A program made the translations under genes and the position numbers. This document shows, piece after piece, positions 33,116 to 40,840 of a stretch of DNA of 64,000 nucleotides. Source of the DNA: RGIG5952 sp045603485 (GTDB taxonomy: Bacteria; Verrucomicrobiota; Kiritimatiellia; RFP12; JAAYLN01); assembly GCA_045603485.1 (NCBI GenBank), contig JAZUMF010000028.1, positions 1 to 64,000 of the forward strand. The letters run 5' to 3'. Position 1 is the stretch's first letter, and every line of letters begins with the position of its first letter. Below the pieces are notes generated by a model. That model had not been told where the DNA came from and did no database searches. It saw only the letters and a list, made by a program, of their open reading frames with translations.

Positions 33116-35578
33116 ATGAGATTTTGTTTCCCATGGCTCCTTCTTCTGTTGCCAATATTTGCAGGGATTGCCATAACCGCTTTTTACTTGCTACGCAAAG
33201 GGAACTCTCGGCTTGTTCTCTTTGCTACGCCAGCAATCTTGAAACGCGCAGGTCTTGTTTCAAAGACTGATGGCTCACATGGCCCTCGCTTCAGTGTGCT
33301 TCCATTTGTTCAGCTCTCGTTATTAACGGCTGGTCTGATGTTGCTTGTAATTGCCGCCGCTCGCCCGCAATGGGGCAAGGCTGAAATGCTTGAAAGCAGT
33401 CGCGGACGAAGTCTTCTTATTGCACTCGATGTTTCACGCTCCATGCTAGTGTCCGATGTCCACCCAAACCGTCTTGAACGCGCAAAGGTTGATATATTGG
33501 ATTTGATTGCCGATTTGCGTGGCGATAGGGCGGGAATTCTGGTCTTTAGGGGTAAGGGATTGATGCTTTGCCCACTTACGACAGATTACGCCTTTTTGCG
33601 ACAGGCCGTTGACGGTATTTCAGTAGATTCAGCACCTCGCGGTGAAACAGATATCGCAGATGCAATCTCAAAGTGTCTTGTCGGTCTGGAAGGCGCCTCT
33701 AGTGACAATTGCGCAATATTGCTGATTTCAGATGGTGAGGATTTGGCAGGACGCGCACAACGCCTGGCAAAAAGCGCGGGTGAACGGGGAATCCCAATCT
33801 TTACGGTTGGTATAGGAGATACCTCTGGGGCAAGCGTTCCATCTCCCGACGGCAAAGGAACAATGAAGTTCGGTGGTAAGGATGTTAAGTCGCGTTTGAC
33901 AGAATCCACTCTTAAAGAGATCGCTGCGGCGTCTGGCGGTGTCTATATCCCTCTTGCAACTTCAGGAACCGCCTCAACTACACTTGGCGCAATTTACCGT
34001 CAACATTTAACGCGCATAGCAGCAGAGGAATTTGAGGAAATGCTCGCAAATCGATTTGTAGAACGCTATCAACTCTTTTTGATACCCGCGCTTGTTTTTC
34101 TCCTTGTGGCAGCAATGCTTTCAAAAGGGCGACCATCTTCGCCTAAGCGAAGAGTAGGGGTGACGCTTTTGCTCGCCTTGCTTATGCCGGTGATTCTTAA
34201 AGCTAATGAAGTACCAAGCTCTCCCCAAGCGACATCAACGCGTGATTTGCGCACGGCATATAATCAGGCTGTTGACGCTTATGCAGGTGGAGATACCACA
34301 AATGCGGCAGCTATCCTTTTACCAATCTCTAACCGCAGAGATTTTCCCGAGGCCGCCGAGTTGTATGGAGCCGCCGAATTTGCCAAGGCCTTTGATCCTG
34401 CTCTTGCAACGAATGCGGCAGCGCGAGTCGAGCATCTCTCAAAGGCTGCGTTGGCATTTCAGACAAGCATGGCTGACTCCACCCAAGATGAACGAAAGCT
34501 GCGTAACCTCAATAGGGCTATTATTGCTCTGCCAGCCCTTAGGGAAGAGGCTCGAATTGCTGCTGTAATGGCAAAAGAGGAAAAGACACCGCCACCTCAA
34601 TTGATTTCAAGAATGTTAAATACTCAGCGCGAAATTTATCAAAGGCAGGAAATGCTGGAGACAAATTCAAATGCGGCGATTCGAATTGATGGCTATGAGG
34701 AACTTGCAAAAAAGCAGCAGTCAAATATTGATTTATGGATTCCATTGACACCCGCATTGACGGATCCGTCTGTACTTACAAATGAGGCTCATAGGGCAGA
34801 AATGCAAAAGGCTCTTGATAATATGCAAAGTCGTATGGTCAGCTTAAAAGACGCTCTTTGCAATCTTGATAAGACAACTTCTGAAACATCGGCGCTTTCA
34901 GAAAATGACATCTTTAATCTGTGGACAATGGTTGCCGAGCCGCCAGCCTTGATAGATGAAGATATTTTATGTGAAACCAATGTCGTAGAAAGTCCACTTA
35001 AACCAAAGTGGCGCACCAGAGACAGCGGCGAGACGGCACTAGCTCTCACAACTCTCTTTGCTGAAAGATTTCCAAAGTGGGCGGAAAATTACATCCAGCA
35101 AGATGCACAGCGCCGTCAGCAGGAAGGGTCTACAAATGCGCCAACCTTTACAGAAGAAAATGTCGCAAAAATAAATGAGCTTTTAGAACCATTGCATTGG
35201 ATTCAGCAGGATACCTGCAAGCAGACAAATATTACAGAGAAAGTTCTCGGCGCATCTGAGGCGCTTGATATACTCTACAAAATAAGAGATTTGCTTCCCA
35301 AAGATGGCAATGGTGGCGGAAGTTCCCAAAATCAGGCGCAACCAGAGCAGAATCAGGAACAGAAACAAGAGCAAGAGCAGAATCAAGAACAGAATCAGCC
35401 TCAAGACCAGAACGAAGAGCAGCAGGAGAAGGCCGCCGAAGAAGAAAAGAAGGAAGATACGCCCCAAGATGTAGAGGAAGATTTACGGCGAGCGTTACAG
35501 CGCGAACGCGAGCATGAGGCTGAAAAACAACGCCAAAGGCGAGATTTCCCCATGTCTCCCAATGTGCGAGATTGGTAG
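33116..35578 (+). CDS. batB: VWA-domain membrane protein, BatB type, with long Gln/Glu-rich C-terminal region
   Basis: 820 residues. Two N-terminal membrane segments, a VWA domain (about 95-320) with the BatB-style MIDAS D105-VSRS and the phrase LVSDVHPNRLERAK, then membrane helices at about 321-338 and 347-362. The remaining 450 residues are outside: a TPR-like helical region (about 380-480; AYNQAVDAYAGGDTTNAAA) as in BatC, and a low-complexity Gln/Glu tract at about 738-790. This looks like a BatB-BatC-like fusion. ATG 33116 is chosen over GTG 33110 because GAGG lies five bases before the ATG. It ends the operon; the next gene has its own RBS 50 bases later. Confidence 0.88.
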   Translation: MRFCFPWLLLLLPIFAGIAITAFYLLRKGNSRLVLFATPAILKRAGLVSKTDGSHGPRFSVLPFVQLSLLTAGLMLLVIAAARPQWGKAEMLESSRGRSLLIALDVSRSMLVSDVHPNRLERAKVDILDLIADLRGDRAGILVFRGKGLMLCPLTTDYAFLRQAVDGISVDSAPRGETDIADAISKCLVGLEGASSDNCAILLISDGEDLAGRAQRLAKSAGERGIPIFTVGIGDTSGASVPSPDGKGTMKFGGKDVKSRLTESTLKEIAAASGGVYIPLATSGTASTTLGAIYRQHLTRIAAEEFEEMLANRFVERYQLFLIPALVFLLVAAMLSKGRPSSPKRRVGVTLLLALLMPVILKANEVPSSPQATSTRDLRTAYNQAVDAYAGGDTTNAAAILLPISNRRDFPEAAELYGAAEFAKAFDPALATNAAARVEHLSKAALAFQTSMADSTQDERKLRNLNRAIIALPALREEARIAAVMAKEEKTPPPQLISRMLNTQREIYQRQEMLETNSNAAIRIDGYEELAKKQQSNIDLWIPLTPALTDPSVLTNEAHRAEMQKALDNMQSRMVSLKDALCNLDKTTSETSALSENDIFNLWTMVAEPPALIDEDILCETNVVESPLKPKWRTRDSGETALALTTLFAERFPKWAENYIQQDAQRRQQEGSTNAPTFTEENVAKINELLEPLHWIQQDTCKQTNITEKVLGASEALDILYKIRDLLPKDGNGGGSSQNQAQPEQNQEQKQEQEQNQEQNQPQDQNEEQQEKAAEEEKKEDTPQDVEEDLRRALQREREHEAEKQRQRRDFPMSPNVRDW

Positions 35579-35627
35579 ACAGCTGAATTCATTTTTACGA
35601 GACAAACAATTAGATTGAGGGATATAG

Positions 35628-37010
35628 TTGAAGATCGCAGTTCTTTCAGATTTACACTTGTCTGATGGGCTTGATGAATCCCATTTGAATGTTTTGAGAG
35701 AGGCCCTAAAAATCTGTCGTGAAAATAACGCCGATGTTGTTGCTTGTGCAGGCGATATGGTCAAGGCAGGGGCTTGTGCGGCCGCTTCGTTTTTAATTGA
35801 AAGCCTCAAGAAATTGCCGCTGCCGGTCGTAGTGACAAAAGGCAATACTGAAGATGGTATTGACGGTATCGACGAATTGATTAAAGATCTTCGGTTATAC
35901 ATTTCTCAAGAGGTGGAGGTCTTAACAACCGAAGCAGAACCTCCTCCCGATAGCAAGTCAAAATTTCGTATTCTTGTAGGTCATTACCCCATGCGCACGC
36001 TGCCGTGCAATGTAGATCTTCAGATAGCAGGGCATCTGCATCGCGACAGTAGCAATGGTAAAATTGAAATTGTGCGCGGACTAGATCCTGACAAGGTTAT
36101 CGGGGGACCGCCGGCCGTTGCATTCTTTGAGATTGAGAACGGCAGGTACAATCGTAAAGATGTCTCATTAAAGGGCTTTACTGTCGCCGAATGGAGTAAG
36201 TCTGAACGAATGTCATTATTCAGACAGATTGGCGTTGCCATCAAGGTCGATCCTGTAGAAGAACTCAACCGCGCGGTCGAGCTTAATATGCCCGCGGTCG
36301 AGGTCCTCTACAATCTGCTGAAAAATGAGAAATGCCCTTCGGCAATAGCGAATTATTTAAGAGAGACAAAAGGTGTCCTCTCAATACATTTGCCAGACAT
36401 CTCATTTGAAAAACCCGACGCAGTGTTAGAGTATATAAAAAAAGCTGTTGATCTAGGTGCAAAGCAGTTTACACTTCATGTGCCGAAGGTTTCAATCCAA
36501 AAAATGGCAAAACCTGAAAACTTTGACCAGATATGTGATTTTTATTGTCATGCAATTAGTGCTGCCCCCGATGCGGTTTTTGGAATTGAGAATATGCATA
36601 TGGTCAGCGGAGAGAGCGAATTCGACAGACGCTTCGGATATACTCCAGATGAACAGATGTCGATAATAAGAAAACTTCGCCATCTCATTCCAAATAGAAG
36701 AATCGGTGCGGTATTAGATATCGGTCATGCCCGAAACAATGGTGTTTTTTATCAGCAGTATTCTTTAAGTCACTGGTATGAGGCATTGCGCGGAGAAATT
36801 GCGGCAATGCATCTGCATCAAGTCAGGCAGAGTCCTGACGGTCTTCATAACCACACGCCAATTACCGGCTGGTACGAAAGTTTAATATCGCTTGCGTCGT
36901 TTATCAGCGAGTGGAAAAATGGCACATTCAAAGATGCGCTATTATTTGTAGAGTGCCGTGGAGGATGGGAAAGTAGTTACAGCCTATTCAAAAATGAGTT
37001 GCTTGTATAA
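35628..37010 (+). CDS. Metallophosphoesterase fused to a sugar-isomerase-type TIM barrel
   Basis: 460 residues. The N-terminal half (1-180) is a YfcE-like calcineurin phosphoesterase: SDLHLSDG (7-14), CAGDMV, TKGNTED, VGHYP and AGHLHRD carry the metal ligands. The C-terminal half (about 205-455) resembles the xylose-isomerase-like/AP-endonuclease-2 barrel: LSIHLPD, FTLHVPKVS, FGIENMHM, AVLDIGHARNNG, AAMHLHQVRQ and LFVECRGG offer metal-binding His, Glu and Asp. The TTG start at 35628 is supported by GAGG seven bases upstream and by MKIAVLSDLHLS being the normal start of the family. Fusion of these two enzyme types is unusual. Substrates are unknown. Confidence 0.8.
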   Translation: MKIAVLSDLHLSDGLDESHLNVLREALKICRENNADVVACAGDMVKAGACAAASFLIESLKKLPLPVVVTKGNTEDGIDGIDELIKDLRLYISQEVEVLTTEAEPPPDSKSKFRILVGHYPMRTLPCNVDLQIAGHLHRDSSNGKIEIVRGLDPDKVIGGPPAVAFFEIENGRYNRKDVSLKGFTVAEWSKSERMSLFRQIGVAIKVDPVEELNRAVELNMPAVEVLYNLLKNEKCPSAIANYLRETKGVLSIHLPDISFEKPDAVLEYIKKAVDLGAKQFTLHVPKVSIQKMAKPENFDQICDFYCHAISAAPDAVFGIENMHMVSGESEFDRRFGYTPDEQMSIIRKLRHLIPNRRIGAVLDIGHARNNGVFYQQYSLSHWYEALRGEIAAMHLHQVRQSPDGLHNHTPITGWYESLISLASFISEWKNGTFKDALLFVECRGGWESSYSLFKNELLV

Positions 37011-37027
37011 CTCAGCGCGGAGAAATT

Positions 37028-37801
37028 ATGAGCCAAGTAAAAATAGAAGAGCTAATTGCGAGCGAAGGATACACAGTCACCAAAGATTCCTTTTATGGTT
37101 TTGAGCGACTGCGTTTCAACTTTCAAGGGTACAATGCCTGGATAGTACTCCCAAGTGATTATACAAACGAGTCAAGACCATGGACATGGACCATGCAGTG
37201 GGCAGAGTCATTTGTTCCAAGAACACCAGCATTGCATCTATTACGACAAGGCTGGCATCATGTGACAATTGACACCTTCAATCACCGTATGGACGAGCAA
37301 GGGATTAAAGTCAGTCAAGCATATTATAATTTCTTAACCTCAAGACTATCCTTTAATAAGCGAGCTTGTCTAATCGGAATGAGCTGGGGAGGCTTCTTCT
37401 CAACGCGATTTGCAATTGCCAACCCAAAGGCGGTTGCGGCAATATACTATGATTGCCCACTCTTAACCTTTGAAAATTTTCAAGAAGGTACACGAAAGAC
37501 AATCCTTGAAGCTATCGGACCATGGGCAGAAACTGCCTCGGAAAGCTGGCTCGATGACCCGAGAATGCCATTAAATATGGCAGAGTCACTTGCCAAAACA
37601 GAAATTCCGATATATCTAGTCTATGGCGGAGCTGATAGAGTAGTGCCCCCTGAAAATAACTGCGAAGCATTCATTCCAAGATACCAGGCCGCTGGCGGTA
37701 ATCCCATTGTCTGCAAACGCAATCTCTTCGGGCATCATCCTCATGGTTTGGAAGAAAGCGACCAGTCTATCGCCAACTTCTTCATCCAAAGCATCCAATA
37801 G
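37028..37801 (+). CDS. Alpha/beta-hydrolase family protein, cytoplasmic
   Basis: 257 residues, no signal peptide. Nucleophile elbow GMSWGG with Ser119; probable acid in YGGADRVVPPENN and catalytic His in FGHHPHGLEE. The segment YNAWIVLPSDYTNESRPWTWTMQW is seen in esterase-like hydrolases linked with sugar metabolism. Located 17 bases after the phosphoesterase fusion gene, so the two form a short operon. Substrate unknown. Confidence 0.78.
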   Translation: MSQVKIEELIASEGYTVTKDSFYGFERLRFNFQGYNAWIVLPSDYTNESRPWTWTMQWAESFVPRTPALHLLRQGWHHVTIDTFNHRMDEQGIKVSQAYYNFLTSRLSFNKRACLIGMSWGGFFSTRFAIANPKAVAAIYYDCPLLTFENFQEGTRKTILEAIGPWAETASESWLDDPRMPLNMAESLAKTEIPIYLVYGGADRVVPPENNCEAFIPRYQAAGGNPIVCKRNLFGHHPHGLEESDQSIANFFIQSIQ

Positions 37802-37842
37802 TGCAGTTCAAGAGCAACCGAGAAACTGCTATCAGCTTTTTT

Positions 37843-37923
37843 AAGTGTCAGACTATTACACTTGACATTTCACTCACACCTTACTATACTCAATCGAAAA
37901 ATTTAACTTCATGCTAAGAATTA
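37843..37923 (+). repeat. Promoter-bearing repeat, copy 1
   Basis: 81-base unit. It begins AAGTGTCAGACTATTACAC, directly followed by TTGACA (37862-37867), 17 bases and TATACT (37885-37890), and ends AACTTCATGCTAAGAATTA. It is repeated in tandem 28 bases later (copy 2), and its left part recurs at 39293-39340 and 40446-40490 on the minus strand. No gene lies downstream within 400 bases on the plus strand. Confidence 0.85.
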
Positions 37924-37950
37924 TCCAGAACTATAATCTCAAAGACTTAT

Positions 37951-38030
37951 AAGTGTCAGGCTATTTCACTTGACATCCCGCCACGAGCTTACTATATTGA
38001 GCCCAAAATTAAACTTCATGCTAAGAATTA
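37951..38030 (+). repeat. Promoter-bearing repeat, copy 2
   Basis: 80-base direct repeat of copy 1. AAGTGTCAGGCTATTTCAC precedes TTGACA (37970-37975), then 17 bases and TATATT (37993-37998), with the same ending AAACTTCATGCTAAGAATTA. The -35 and the last 20 bases are the best-conserved parts; the spacer diverges. Confidence 0.85.
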
Positions 38031-38274
38031 ACTCAATCTAGAATCTCATTTCATAAAACAACATCAAATATTCTTAAACTGCAAAGCTAATACATCATCG
38101 CTGACCACGCTAATATTGGAAGTTGGGATTGGATACTGGCAAAAGTGGTACAATTTTGCGACTGTAGTCGCATCCATAGCCTTAAAAAAGGTCTTTGGTG
38201 AGATTTTTGGATACACTCCCCCATTCGGGGCGGTAGGCTCCGTTACGAGTAATGCAGATTGTCTGGATTTTTTC
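38031..38274. other. Intergenic stretch with three hairpins 3' of the RAYT gene
   Basis: No gene seen. Hairpins: TGCGACT/AGTCGCA near 38156-38171, CCTT/AAGG near 38182-38193 and CCCC/GGGG near 38218-38231. A TACAAT at 38149-38154 precedes the first. The area may hold the 3' end of the transposon or a small structured transcript; I cannot tell which. Confidence 0.35.
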
Positions 38275-39258
38275 TTAGCCTTGGAATGAAACTGGGGATT
38301 TTTGGAGGTCTCTTGCTGAATAGAGCTTTATGCCATCCCAGTTTTTACATAGACCTATGCCACGCGCGCCTGATTTGCGACCTATGCTGAAGGCATATTT
38401 GTGTTTTGCCACCTGTTCATCAACAAAATCTTTTGAACCGAAGATTGCTCCATAGGTGAAGTGGCGTACTTTGCAGCGTAAGAGGATTTGCAGTGGCAAC
38501 TCGCCCTTTTTATCGATTATCTCTTGTATCTTTTCGGCCGGGAATACATCTGTGCCGCTTAAGTAGAGCTTTTGGCGGTAGGTTTCTATGTGTTTTTTGA
38601 AGTCTGAGACTTTGGCGTCTGGATTGTAGATGCGCGCTATGCCGTGCATTGCATTGGAGTTGCCTCGTAAGGCTGAGGCGTAGCCTGACCATTTGTAGTC
38701 TTTTGGGTCGTCTACTATGCCTGCACGGACGGGATTTAAATCAATGTAGGCTGATACGGTTGAAAGGGTATGGGCTGTGCCTTCTAGGAGAGTGCTATAG
38801 AAGCGTCCATCCCACATGGAGCCTGTATTGGGATTGTGGGCGTGATACCAGATTGAGAAGCGTTGCTTGAGGTTTTGTATAAATGGAGTGATATCGCCCA
38901 TGCGCCGTTTGAGCATCATTTGCTCTTCTTCAAGTCGTTTCAAGTGATTGCCGTGGCGGTACATTATCCATCTGTCTTTGAGGGACTGCGCCTGATCTGC
39001 TCCATAAAGGGTCTTTACGCGATAGATCAGCATTTCTTCAGTAATCTCGGTCGGTATTGGAACATGGGCAAGGATATGGAAATGGTTGTCCATTACGCAA
39101 TAGTTGAGTAGCTCTATGCCGCTGAAGATTGCTATACGGCGAAGCATGTCGACAAAGACCGACTTGCCCTCTGGGCTCAATAGAAACTGCTGTAGGGCGC
39201 AGCGGCTTACGATGTGGTAATAACCTTCTCCGTCATTTTTGATTCGTGGCTTACGCAT
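38275..39258 (-). CDS. REP-associated tyrosine transposase (RAYT, Y1/HUH type)
   Basis: 327 residues from ATG 39258 (AAGGAG upstream; the longer frame runs back through tRNA-Pro and is not real). The Y1 transposase signature is clear: GEGYYHIVSRC at 10-20, YCVMDNHFHIL with the HUH pair H59/H61, and YIDLNPVRAGIVDDPKDYKWSGY, which holds the likely catalytic Tyr. The C-terminal extension beyond the Y1 domain (about 215-327) is typical of larger RAYTs. Such proteins nick single-stranded REP/REPIN hairpins. The gene is driven by the promoter in repeat copy 3, and two more copies lie just beyond its 3' end. It is intact. Confidence 0.93.
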   Translation of the reverse strand: MRKPRIKNDGEGYYHIVSRCALQQFLLSPEGKSVFVDMLRRIAIFSGIELLNYCVMDNHFHILAHVPIPTEITEEMLIYRVKTLYGADQAQSLKDRWIMYRHGNHLKRLEEEQMMLKRRMGDITPFIQNLKQRFSIWYHAHNPNTGSMWDGRFYSTLLEGTAHTLSTVSAYIDLNPVRAGIVDDPKDYKWSGYASALRGNSNAMHGIARIYNPDAKVSDFKKHIETYRQKLYLSGTDVFPAEKIQEIIDKKGELPLQILLRCKVRHFTYGAIFGSKDFVDEQVAKHKYAFSIGRKSGARGIGLCKNWDGIKLYSARDLQKSPVSFQG

Positions 39259-39292
39259 AATTGACTCCTTGTTTTTGGGTTGTGTAATAATA

Positions 39293-39340
39293 AGTATATT
39301 GGATATAGAGAATAATGTCAAGTTTAACAGTCTGACACCG
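39293..39340 (-). repeat. Promoter-bearing repeat, copy 3: promoter of the RAYT gene
   Basis: Read on the minus strand: GGTGTCAGACTGTTAAAC, then TTGACA (39321-39316), 17 bases and TATACT (39298-39293). The predicted start is about 28 bases before the RAYT ATG, leaving room for its AAGGAG. The TATACT and TTGACA match the plus-strand copies at 37843 and 37951. Confidence 0.8.
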
Positions 39341-39359
39341 CTGAGCAGGATAATTTTTC

Positions 39360-39389
39360 TTGACATAATGCACTTATATGGAGTATGAT
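39360..39389 (+). promoter_or_regulatory. Sigma-70 promoter of the tRNA operon
   Basis: TTGACA (39360-39365) and TATGAT (39384-39389), spacing 18. The start would be near 39396, about 20 bases before tRNA-Pro. It is back-to-back with the RAYT promoter. Confidence 0.7.
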
Positions 39390-39416
39390 AGAAGTACGAT
39401 TTCCTAAAAGGGGAAG

Positions 39417-39493
39417 CGGGGAGTAGCGCAGTCTGGTAGCGCGTTTGGTTCGGGACCAAAAGGTCAGGGGTCCGAATCCCCTCTCCCCGACCA
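39417..39493 (+). tRNA. tRNA-Pro (anticodon CGG)
   Basis: 77 nt with acceptor stem CGGGGAG/CTCCCCG, D-loop GTAGCGCAGTCTGGTAGCGC, anticodon loop TTCGGGA (CGG), TPsiC loop GGTCCGAATCC, and an encoded CCA. First of three tRNAs read from the promoter at 39360. Confidence 0.97.
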
Positions 39494-39515
39494 TGTTGGA
39501 ATGAAGTAACCCCGT

Positions 39516-39592
39516 CGGGGCGTAGCGCAGCCTGGTAGCGCGTTTGCTTGGGGTGCAAAAGGTCTCGGGTTCAAATCCCGACGCCCCGACCA
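39516..39592 (+). tRNA. tRNA-Pro (anticodon GGG)
   Basis: 77 nt with acceptor CGGGGCG/CGCCCCG, anticodon loop TTGGGGT (GGG), TPsiC GGTTCAAATCC and encoded CCA. It is 22 bases after the first tRNA-Pro. The two share most of the D arm and together read CCG and CCY codons. Confidence 0.97.
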
Positions 39593-39616
39593 TCTTCTTC
39601 CTTTCTTGTTTTGTTT

Positions 39617-39692
39617 GCCAACTTAGCTCAGCTGGTAGAGCAGCGCATTCGTAATGCGCAGGTCATGGGTTCGATCCCCTTAGTTGGCTCCA
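39617..39692 (+). tRNA. tRNA-Thr (anticodon CGT)
   Basis: 76 nt with acceptor GCCAACT/AGTTGGC, D arm TAGCTCAGCTGGTAGAGCA, anticodon loop TTCGTAA (CGT), TPsiC GGTTCGATCCC and encoded CCA. Confidence 0.97.
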
Positions 39693-39700
39693 TATTATGT

Positions 39701-39730
39701 AGCCACAGACATTTGTTTTGTGGCTTTTTT
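39701..39730 (+). terminator. Terminator of the tRNA operon
   Basis: Stem AGCCACA/TGTGGCT with an 11-base loop and a run of T, eight bases after tRNA-Thr and just before the RBS of the RpiB-family gene. Confidence 0.85.
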
Positions 39731-39751
39731 GCAACAAAGAGGAGAGTTGCT

Positions 39752-40324
39752 ATGAGAATGGTGAAAGACAAGGAAATTTTGGTAGGAGCCGATTTTGCGG
39801 GATTCCCTTTGAAGGAGGTTGTTGTAGCTCACCTTGAGAAAAAAGGGTGGAAGGTTACTGATATTGGTGTCCGTAAGGACTCTGATCCTAATGATACCGA
39901 TTTAATGTTTCATCGTGTTGGTCTTAGGGCTGGCGCTATGATTTCAGAGGGTGAATTCGAAAGAGCATTGCTTTTTTGCGGCACAGGAATGGGTATCCAT
40001 ATTGCTGCAAGTAAATGTCCTCATGTCCATGCAGGCGTTGTTGAAAGCGTTCCCGCCGCTCTTCGTGCAATTACCGGCAACGGTGTCAATGTTTTAGCTA
40101 TGGGGGCTTTTTATGTTGCTCCTGCAATGGGTTGTGATATAGCGGATGCCTATCTTAATGCAGAGCTTGGTTCTGGGTATGAATGGTGGAAAAATTTTTA
40201 CGAATTCCACAAACTTGCCATTGATGAGCTTGAGGCATTTGACTATGAAGAATTCAAGAGGAATGGTTTTAAGGTAAATAAGCTTGGTGATTTCCCGCTT
40301 AAACTTGAAACAAAAGATTCCTAA
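39752..40324 (+). CDS. RpiB/LacA/LacB-family sugar-phosphate isomerase
   Basis: 190 residues from ATG 39752 (GAGGAG upstream; the longer frame covers the tRNAs). N-terminal EILVGADFAGFPLKEVV corresponds to the RpiB GSDHAG substrate loop, here with Phe in place of His, and LLFCGTGMGIHIAASK holds the active-site Cys and the conserved GTGxG. VNVLAMGAFYV is also typical. RpiB interconverts ribose 5-phosphate and ribulose 5-phosphate; the Phe at the loop and the extended C-terminus (about 40 residues longer than E. coli RpiB) suggest a different sugar phosphate. The gene follows the tRNA terminator, so it may depend on read-through or a weak promoter. Confidence 0.88.
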   Translation: MRMVKDKEILVGADFAGFPLKEVVVAHLEKKGWKVTDIGVRKDSDPNDTDLMFHRVGLRAGAMISEGEFERALLFCGTGMGIHIAASKCPHVHAGVVESVPAALRAITGNGVNVLAMGAFYVAPAMGCDIADAYLNAELGSGYEWWKNFYEFHKLAIDELEAFDYEEFKRNGFKVNKLGDFPLKLETKDS

Positions 40325-40445
40325 TAATACCCGAATAATCAGATAGAGCATGTTTTGCTGATTAGTTGAATCGCTTTGTTATTGTTTTGGCGAAATTTCA
40401 ACTATACATTGCAACAATAACAGTCTGATGGCTAAAATCTGATAC

Positions 40446-40490
40446 ATTATACCCTACGCAGTTGATATGTCAAGTGTAATAGTCTGACCC
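40446..40490 (-). repeat. Promoter-bearing repeat, copy 4
   Basis: Minus strand: GGGTCAGACTATTACAC, then TTGACA (40473-40468), 16 bases and a perfect TATAAT (40451-40446). It points at the 3' end of the RpiB-family gene, so any transcript would be antisense to it. Confidence 0.8.
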
Positions 40491-40717
40491 CTGAAGGTTA
40501 ATGATTGTGGTGGATGGTGGCGGACGGAGCCACCACCGCAGAACTCTTAGAGAGAAACTGAAAAGGCCTGTCCCCTTAAAAGGTTACACAGCGTCATTTG
40601 CGACATCAAATGATGTTTTGTGTTTTTATATAAAAAAATATTAAACCTTCGTAAAATGTTGCAATGTAATAATGTATGTATAAATTTTATGGGGGGGGTG
40701 ATTTCAAAGCAAAAAAT

Positions 40718-40744
40718 TTGACAATCTTTTTTATAAAGTATAAA
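40718..40744 (+). promoter_or_regulatory. Probable promoter of the beta-helix protein gene
   Basis: TTGACA at 40718-40723 followed by TATAAA at 40739-40744 (spacing 15) or TAAATT at 40741 (spacing 17). The leader to ATG 40841 is about 90 bases, with an AAGGAAG Shine-Dalgarno. Confidence 0.5.
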
Positions 40745-40840
40745 TTATTAACATTAGGTTAAATAAAAGACTTTCTCGGAATGCGTGTTCCAGGTTTTTT
40801 ATGTAAACTTGGTTTTACCCACACTTTTTAAGGAAGAAAC

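Larger units (their letters stand above)
40325..40840. other. Long intergenic region with repeat copy 4, hairpin and promoter
   Basis: No gene seen. It contains repeat copy 4 (40446-40490), a strong hairpin GGTGGC/GCCACC at 40516-40534 without a T-run, the text GGCCTGTCCCCTTAAAAGG at about 40565-40583 (resembling 13960-13985), a run of eight G near 40691, and the promoter of the following gene at 40718. Confidence 0.5.

Noticed and set aside
37843..38030. Possible CRISPR array from direct repeats
   Set aside because: Only two tandem 80-base units, with promoter motifs inside and no uniform spacers or cas genes.
39324..39751. ORFs running through the tRNA genes on both strands
   Set aside because: They translate tRNA sequence; the real starts of RAYT (39258) and the RpiB-family gene (39752) lie outside.
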